Positions 57,854-64,000 of a DNA stretch of 64,000 bases are shown here, piece by piece; position 1 is the first letter of the stretch, and every line of letters begins with the position of its first letter. Position numbers and translations under genes: made by a program. The stretch spans positions 1,176,001-1,240,000 of the forward strand of contig NC_092335.1 in the NCBI RefSeq assembly GCF_046630445.1, in the 5' to 3' direction. The notes beneath the pieces are model-generated. The model was not told the origin of the DNA and did not search any database. It worked only from the letters and a program-made list of their open reading frames with translations. This DNA is from Rutidosis leptorrhynchoides. Lineage: Eukaryota > Streptophyta > Magnoliopsida > Asterales > Asteraceae.

Positions 57854-60184
57854 TTTTAACGCCCTTAAACCCGTACTATAAACGACAAAGCTTTTTTTTC
57901 TTCTTTAGATCCCACTATGGGATCCCATCATCCTACTATGGGATCAGGTTCTGATCAAATTTCTTGAAAATCACCTTTGATCCCATTCCGGGATCTTTTA
58001 ATCTCATTCCAGGATCAGGCCCTGACATGGTAGTTTTCAACCAAATTAACACTTGTGACCCGTTTGACTATCAACGCATAACAACTTCGTTCCAACCTGT
58101 TTTAATCGTCATAACACATAAACAAATTTAAACATCTTTTATCTTAATACACTTTTGACCATTGGCATTAATAAGCGGTTATCATAAAGCTAGATTCAAA
58201 TAAGAGACTTGCATACCACTTGCTAAGTGCCGAATGCTCTTCTAAAACCTTGTCGTCCCATACCTTCTCGATGCATAAGAACCTAACAAACATTAACAAC
58301 ATAACGGGATAAGCAATACGCTTAGTGAGTTAATGGTAAGTAAATATCTTAAACTTAAAGCATAAACACAATCATAGTGTAACCATAACCTTCCAACCCG
58401 AAGGTTGATTTCGCATTTCGGACTTGATCATCTCGCATCCTAGGCATACATCTAATCTTAGCACATGACATGTACATAGTTCAAGCTTAAAACATTATCA
58501 TAGATGTATGTTCAAGATTACATATAACATGGACATCATCCAAGCTTACACTTAACATGGATATAAATCCAAGATTACTCTTAACATGGACCCCGTCCAA
58601 GCTTACACTTAACATGGATATAAATCCAAGCTTACTCTTAATATGGACCCCGTCCAAGCTTACACTTAACATGGATATAAATCCAAGCTTACTCTTAACA
58701 TGGACCCCGTCCAAACTTACACTTAACATGGATATAAATCCAAGCTTATCACGTGATATGGACATAGACATAAAGTCTAAGCTTTACACCTTGACATAGA
58801 CACAAAGTCTAAGCTTTTTGCCTTATAATAGACATGAATTCTAAGCTTTGCACTTTGACATAGACGAAAAGTCTAAGCTTTACCTAGTGAACTTAATCGT
58901 CACCCTCTTGCACAGATGCAATCCGGGAGCATTAAGTCACCCATATCATCCTATCTCGTATTCAAAACAACCACAAGTACACTTCTATAATTAAACTCAA
59001 AAACATAGAATAATCATAAACATCTCTTTTACATAACTTATGATCATGGATTCCATGATCACCCTTGACCCGCCCATATTACCCCCATATAACTCACCTT
59101 TGCCACTTGTCGATTTGCATCCAAGTTTGCTTCCTTTCCTTGATTAGCACCTAATACACAAAATGCTAATCTTGTCATTTCGCATTAATCATACTTTTCC
59201 TTTAATCTTTACAATCATAACTAGATTAATCTTAACTAATTAACCTCATTTCATGCACAACATAACTTACTAGTCTTTAACCTAATCTCCTTTTTACCAT
59301 TAATAACTACTATATTATTTCATTACTCATCATAAACTCCTTATCCATAACATTTCTTGTTAAATTACAATTTTCACTTTCATTGAAGCATTTTATCAAA
59401 CACCTTATATGCACAAAATCATATTTACCTATTTCATTACACATATAATCATCTTCTTCCCCATGCACAATCTTTTAACTAGTATTATGCATATTCATGT
59501 ATCATAATACTATAAAACTAATATTTATACATAAACATAACATAAACCCATCATAATCTACTCTTATACTTTCATTTCATTAACAAAACCCATTTAGACA
59601 TATACCATAGCACTTAAATCCGAAATTCACTAACTCAACTCATAAAACATCCATTACATCATGATCTAAGCATAAACTAAACATAAACTTCAATTACTAG
59701 TTTTACCTCAACTTCTTCTTAAGAATTCAAACTTGAAAAACATGAAGAAAAGGATGTTGATGATGATCTTCTTACTTCTTTGTGCTACTAGCATCCTTGA
59801 TTGTAGACTTACTTGATTATTATAGGGTTAGATCACTAATTGAAAACCCTAATTTCTCCCATCTCTTTCTCTCCCGTTCTTTCTTTCTTTCTTTCTTTCT
59901 TTCTTGGACTTTCTCCCCAAAATGAACTAGAAGCTTCATGACTAGTTTAATACTTATAAACTTTCACTAGTTGGCAACTTAGGTCCCTCCTCACCAAAAC
60001 ATAGTTTAGGTGGTCCTTAACAATAACTAACCACCTCATTTCATACTTTGCATGATTAGTCCTTGCTAATATTTAACTAACAAATTCTTGAATTGTCTAT
60101 TTTATTTTGCTAGTTAAATACTTAAACATAACGAATCACTAATAATTCTCATAAAATATTATCTTAAAATTTTGGGATGTTACA
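57854..60184 (-). repeat. F2 LTR-like sequence
   Basis: From TTTTTAACGCCC to GGGATGTTACA, followed by a polypurine tract. The start carries repeated near-palindromes of GGGATC (ATCCCACTATGGGAT, ATCCCATTCCGGGAT). It includes a second hairpin array at 58503-58880 and (CTTT)n at 59880-59905. It is only partly similar to F1, so the two are not a simple LTR pair. Confidence 0.5.
58503..58880. repeat. Hairpin array 2, about 57-bp higher-order unit
   Basis: Alternating TGGAT-ATAA-ATCCA and TGGAC-CCC-GTCCA hairpins, four rounds, then TAGAC-ATAAA-GTCTA, TAGAC-ACAAA-GTCTA and TAGAC-GAAAA-GTCTA. The overlapping ORFs on both strands are products of the repeat. Confidence 0.85.
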
Positions 60185-60199
60185 ACTCTCCCCCCGTTA
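60185..60199 (-). promoter_or_regulatory. Polypurine tract of F2
   Basis: AACGGGGGGAGAGT on minus against the LTR start TGTAACATCCC. Confidence 0.6.
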
Positions 60200-63100
60200 G
60201 GTTGTTCGTATCCTCACGAACATTCCTTTATATTTCTTGGTGAATTCAAAAACCTTATCAACTACATTTGAACCTTCACCGGCCCTTGCACATACTTCAT
60301 AACTCGTTGGGGCCAATTCCCCTTTTTACCGTATATAGTTTCAAATAATCATAAGTCTTCCTGAATCTATTAAGGCTTTACATCTAATTAGTTATCATTT
60401 ATACCTTTGTCCTCATAATTTTGAAACTTTGTTCACTAACCTCTTTCAAATTCGTTAACCAAAGTACTTAGCTTTCACTTAATCTCCTCTTAATGTTAGT
60501 AATTTCTTGTAGAATTTTGTGCACGTTGCTCCATCAATCACACACTAGGTGTTCTTTAGGCATACATTCGTTATTTTCTATCACCCTATCTCTTAAATTT
60601 CATACCTTAAGTACTCTTTCTTCATGTATCTTTCATTAGATATTTCAATTTATCCGCTTTCTATCTCCTTTCCCGTATTATTAGGCCTCTATATCACAAT
60701 CTTTACCAATAAAAAATCCTCATATCTGAGAATTAGTCCTTAATACCAGACAAATCATTATTTCTTTTCCAGAAAATTTCTCGTTATACCATATTCTCGC
60801 ATCTTAATTTTCTTCTTTCAAAGTATTAAAACATGTTATCACTCTAAATTCTTCACTAGATTCTCTTAATTTTTGCCAATTTACATAGATTTTACTTCCT
60901 TACGTACTTTTTGTGTCGACAACTGATACCATCAACATTGATTATTCGCATCATCATCTTGAATCGTGTTTAGTATTAAACAAATAAAAAGACTTTATCC
61001 CCTTTATGCTCGCCATTATTTCCATGTCGTAAGCTTTCCGTATAATTGTACAGTACATTCCATAAGTACCTTTTTCTTCTTAATTAAATTACACCCTTCA
61101 CCAATTTTACACTTGTAAAATTCATCTTTCAAGTCTCTTCATCAAATCACACATTATATGACTCATTTGCTTAAATATTTAAAATCTTCTATAATCTCTT
61201 AGTCTCTATTCACGAATCTATACAAGAGCCCGCATTTGCTCCCCACATATCACTTGTATATAAACTTACATACCTTTGAATCTTCCATAGGTTCTTTCTT
61301 GATAAAATATTTCTACTAAAGTCTATAGAGATACCATTATTTCAACCTTCATCTATCTCCATAAAGTTAACGATCATATTATCACCATGATCAATCTTCC
61401 ATTATTATGCTCCCTTCAACCATGTATTTTTACTTAACCCCCCCCCCCCTTCTTTTTTTTCCCTCTTAACCACATTAACTAGAAACGGGGAATCTGACAT
61501 ACCTCATGCAAAACCCATTAAATTCTTTTTGCTTATAAAATTCTCCTAATTACTTGAACAAGCCTTCAATATTATCTAATATAATTGTAGATCAAACGTA
61601 CGCTATTTTCATTTTCATCATTAATTTCTACATCATATTCTCTGGCTAATGAATAGCGGAACCTGCTCCTTTTTCAATACATAACCAGAACGTGTCGCAA
61701 GACTCATTGCTACTACGCAAATGTAGCCCTAAATACATATCTCATCATCTTTACGGGTAGGGAACCTTACTCTTTAATTTTTCCCACTCTGTAGTCAAAA
61801 CTAACTTTACAATTTTAAGTTCGTACCAAACATCTGTGTCTTGTTCTCTGACTAATGACACTCATAACTCCTCTTATCGTCATCCCATATCACGGTTGCT
61901 TATAGGTGATAACTTGTTATCGATTATTTCTCCTTTCTATTCATAACATGTTCCTTAACATGCTTCTTCACTTCTGATTACGCCAAACATTTTAAATATG
62001 GACTCGTATGTACCTTCATTGTGATAATCAACTATTCATATATGTACCCATAAGGTACAATCTATGATTTAGAGCTCATTTCAATGCCTATTTTCATGAA
62101 TTCTCTTTAGACTATTCTCATGCGACTTTTCAGATACGCCTCCTTCCATTCTCTAAATTCATTACCATAACCTAAAAATCTTCTCATCTCTCACATTAGA
62201 TACCGATAATACACATTCGTATATACACTTAGTCTTTATTTTAAACATCGTACATCATGCACATCATACTACTTAGTCGCAACCAGTTCTTAAGTACCAT
62301 GATAGTTGGATTGCTCATTCTCATGAAAAATTTTACTCCCCATGCTTAATTAGTTTTCTTAACTGTCTACTAAGTCTTACATCATACTACAATCATTTGA
62401 TGTACCATATCTCTTCCTTTTTAATATAAGAAGAACTACTCTTTTTCAGGCTTTTTACATTCAATCTTGTTCTTCTTACATTTGTATAGTCTTAAAGCTA
62501 TGAAGATACAAATATTTATAGGTACTTACAATAGGTTCAATCTTATCTATCACATCTTTCTCTCCTTCTAGGACCAAAGAGATCTCTTGCTCATGACATT
62601 TCTACCTTAAAAGTAAGTAATTTGGTCCTCTTAACATTCTTACATTTGCCTAAGGGAAACTCTTTCTTTTCATTCAGTCCCTTCACTTGAAGGTTCATTG
62701 CTATACATTTCTGTTGCAACACACTAACCCCACTCCAAAGGAACAAAATAATCATTTACTCACTATAGTCACAACTATATAGTTTCGTTGCCTTTCCAAT
62801 TAAAGGTTAAGGCCTATACGCGTTCATGTAGGAAGTTACACAAAACATGTGCAGGTGTAAAGGAAGGTACCTACCACATATCTCGTGACTCCTTTACCCT
62901 TCTTCTACTCTAGATCGGGTTCGGGTCTCAGTTTAACCCGGACTGAGTTCACATTCCCTTCATACTTCCTTCTCTTTTCATGACTTCTTAATATTCTAAA
63001 CGATCAGGGATGCTAAGCTCCGCCCCTAAATCCATTCTTTTCATGCTTCAGTATTATTTGAACCGCTTTCATGCTTTTCTCGTTTCCGTTACATCGTTTT

Positions 63101-63380
63101 TAGTCATCATAACTTAAGGGTACATTCATTATACTTTTGACAACTACTTTACATGACCGTTTCTATTCATGTGTTTGTTCATCTTAAACTTGCAACTTAC
63201 ATCATCTAATATAGAACTCGTGGTCACGAAAACCCAAAAGCACTCTTAGCATTAGCATAATCATAACCAAAACATAACCTGTCAACCCACAAGTTTCTTT
63301 CTTGTATCGGATCCGGTCATACCACACCATAGACACAACTTACTAGGGATGACCTAAGATTGTGCCTAATCTAAACACAA
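60200..63380 (-). other. F2 interior, non-coding or very decayed
   Basis: 3.2 kb, pyrimidine-rich on plus, without a credible ORF. It may contain a heavily decayed pol, but no motif can be defended. A poly-C run lies at about 61439-61449. From 63210 it repeats the 46430-46534 segment and carries the uninterrupted target of D near 63305. Confidence 0.45.
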
Positions 63381-63785
63381 ATCCATAGACATAAGGTCTA
63401 AACTCATCAAGATTAACATGGACGTAAGTTCAGGCTCACTGACATTACCATAGACGCAAGTCCAAGCTCATTAACTCTACCATGGACGCAAGTCCAAGCT
63501 CATCAACTTTACCATAGATCCAAGCTTACCATTATCGACATGGACACAAGTCCAAGCTTATCATCATCAACATGGACACAAGTCCAAGCTAATCCTCATT
63601 GACATGGACACAAGTCCAAGCTCATCATTATTGACATGGACACAAGTCCAAGCTCATCATCATTTTCATGGACACAAGTCCAAGCTCATCATCAATGACA
63701 TGGATACAAGTCCAAGCTCATCATCATTTTCATGGTCTCATGGACACAAGTCCAAGTTCATCATCATTGACATGGATCCAAGCTT
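63381..63785. repeat. Hairpin array 3
   Basis: About ten units, mostly TGGAC-ACAA-GTCCA followed by AAGCT, homologous to the array at 57253-57850. Followed by the same CACCCTCTTGCA and CAATCCGGG phrases (63810-63835). Confidence 0.85.
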
Positions 63786-64000
63786 CGTTACTTAGTGGGT
63801 TTGATCATCACCCTCTTGCATGGATGCAATCCGGGTGTACCAAACCACTCTCGTACATCACATCACAAGTGCATAGTTTTCTCAAAAATACTAACAAACT
63901 CATGCATAACACACATTCATTCTTCCCATTCCTTTCTCCTAGTTTCTAGCATCATATACAATCCTAAGGAACATGACATAATACTTTAAACATTATCTAT
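63786..64000. other. F2-type sequence to the window edge
   Basis: Non-coding continuation after array 3; nothing further recognised. Confidence 0.4.

Noticed and set aside
58487..58799. Repetitive ORFs on both strands (SKLGFISMLSVSLDGVH units on minus)
   Set aside because: Both frames are by-products of the tandem repeat; no start context or homologue is recognised.
60185..63300. Decayed pol in the F2 interior
   Set aside because: Some phrases vaguely recall the RNase H region, but no motif could be defended by eye; a profile search of the six-frame translation would decide.

Overview
This is plant nuclear DNA, from a eudicot and possibly from the daisy family (a weak impression from the repeat types only). 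It is AT-rich, carries long (TA)n and (AAT)n microsatellites, and is almost entirely Ty3/gypsy LTR retrotransposons, nearly all oriented on the minus strand. I see one convincing host gene in 64 kb: a single-exon LEA_2/NHL-type membrane protein at 25.9-26.5 kb. The pol-bearing elements look like chromoviruses close to the Tekay/Del lineage: gag-pol in one frame, order PR-RT-RNaseH-IN, a chromodomain-like integrase tail, and a primer binding site for initiator tRNA-Met.

Layout: (1) Element A, 1-9592, minus strand: pol open to the left window edge, gag with one stop, then an F-box ORF, an acidic ORF, PBS and a 3.25 kb 5' LTR. (2) Element B, 9593-20264, same family: 3' LTR remnant, gag-pol with six in-frame stops, intact F-box and acidic ORFs, PBS, and a 5' LTR with a large internal deletion. 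(3) Element C, 20265-25214: acidic-ORF remnant, PBS and a 4 kb LTR with tRNA-like modules. (4) 25215-28682: half a fold-back MITE, the host gene, and two MITEs embedded in (TA)n tracts. (5) Element E, 30867-43683: a complete LTR element with a perfect ATACA target duplication and no gag-pol (LARD-like), inserted in an LTR-like sequence called F here. (6) Element D, 46535-57170: a complete element with an intact 1192-codon pol frame, inserted in F-type internal sequence; the empty form of its target survives at about 63.3 kb. (7) 57171-64000: F-type LTR-like and internal sequence with arrays of short hairpins.

The junctions read as nested insertions: A inside the 3' LTR of B, B inside C, and C inside a MITE; E and D separately inside F sequences.

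Most interesting is the gene content between PBS and gag. Families A/B, C, E and D all carry an acidic ORF there. A and B also carry a 227-230 aa F-box/Sel1-like protein of the kind normally encoded by host genes, intact in both copies even though gag-pol of B is dead. A copy of the 3' polypurine-tract motif lies between these ORFs and gag. Other unexplained structure includes tandem hairpins with paired base changes, LTR stem-loops with paired changes across families, tRNA-like modules in LTRs, and W-box motifs in every U3.
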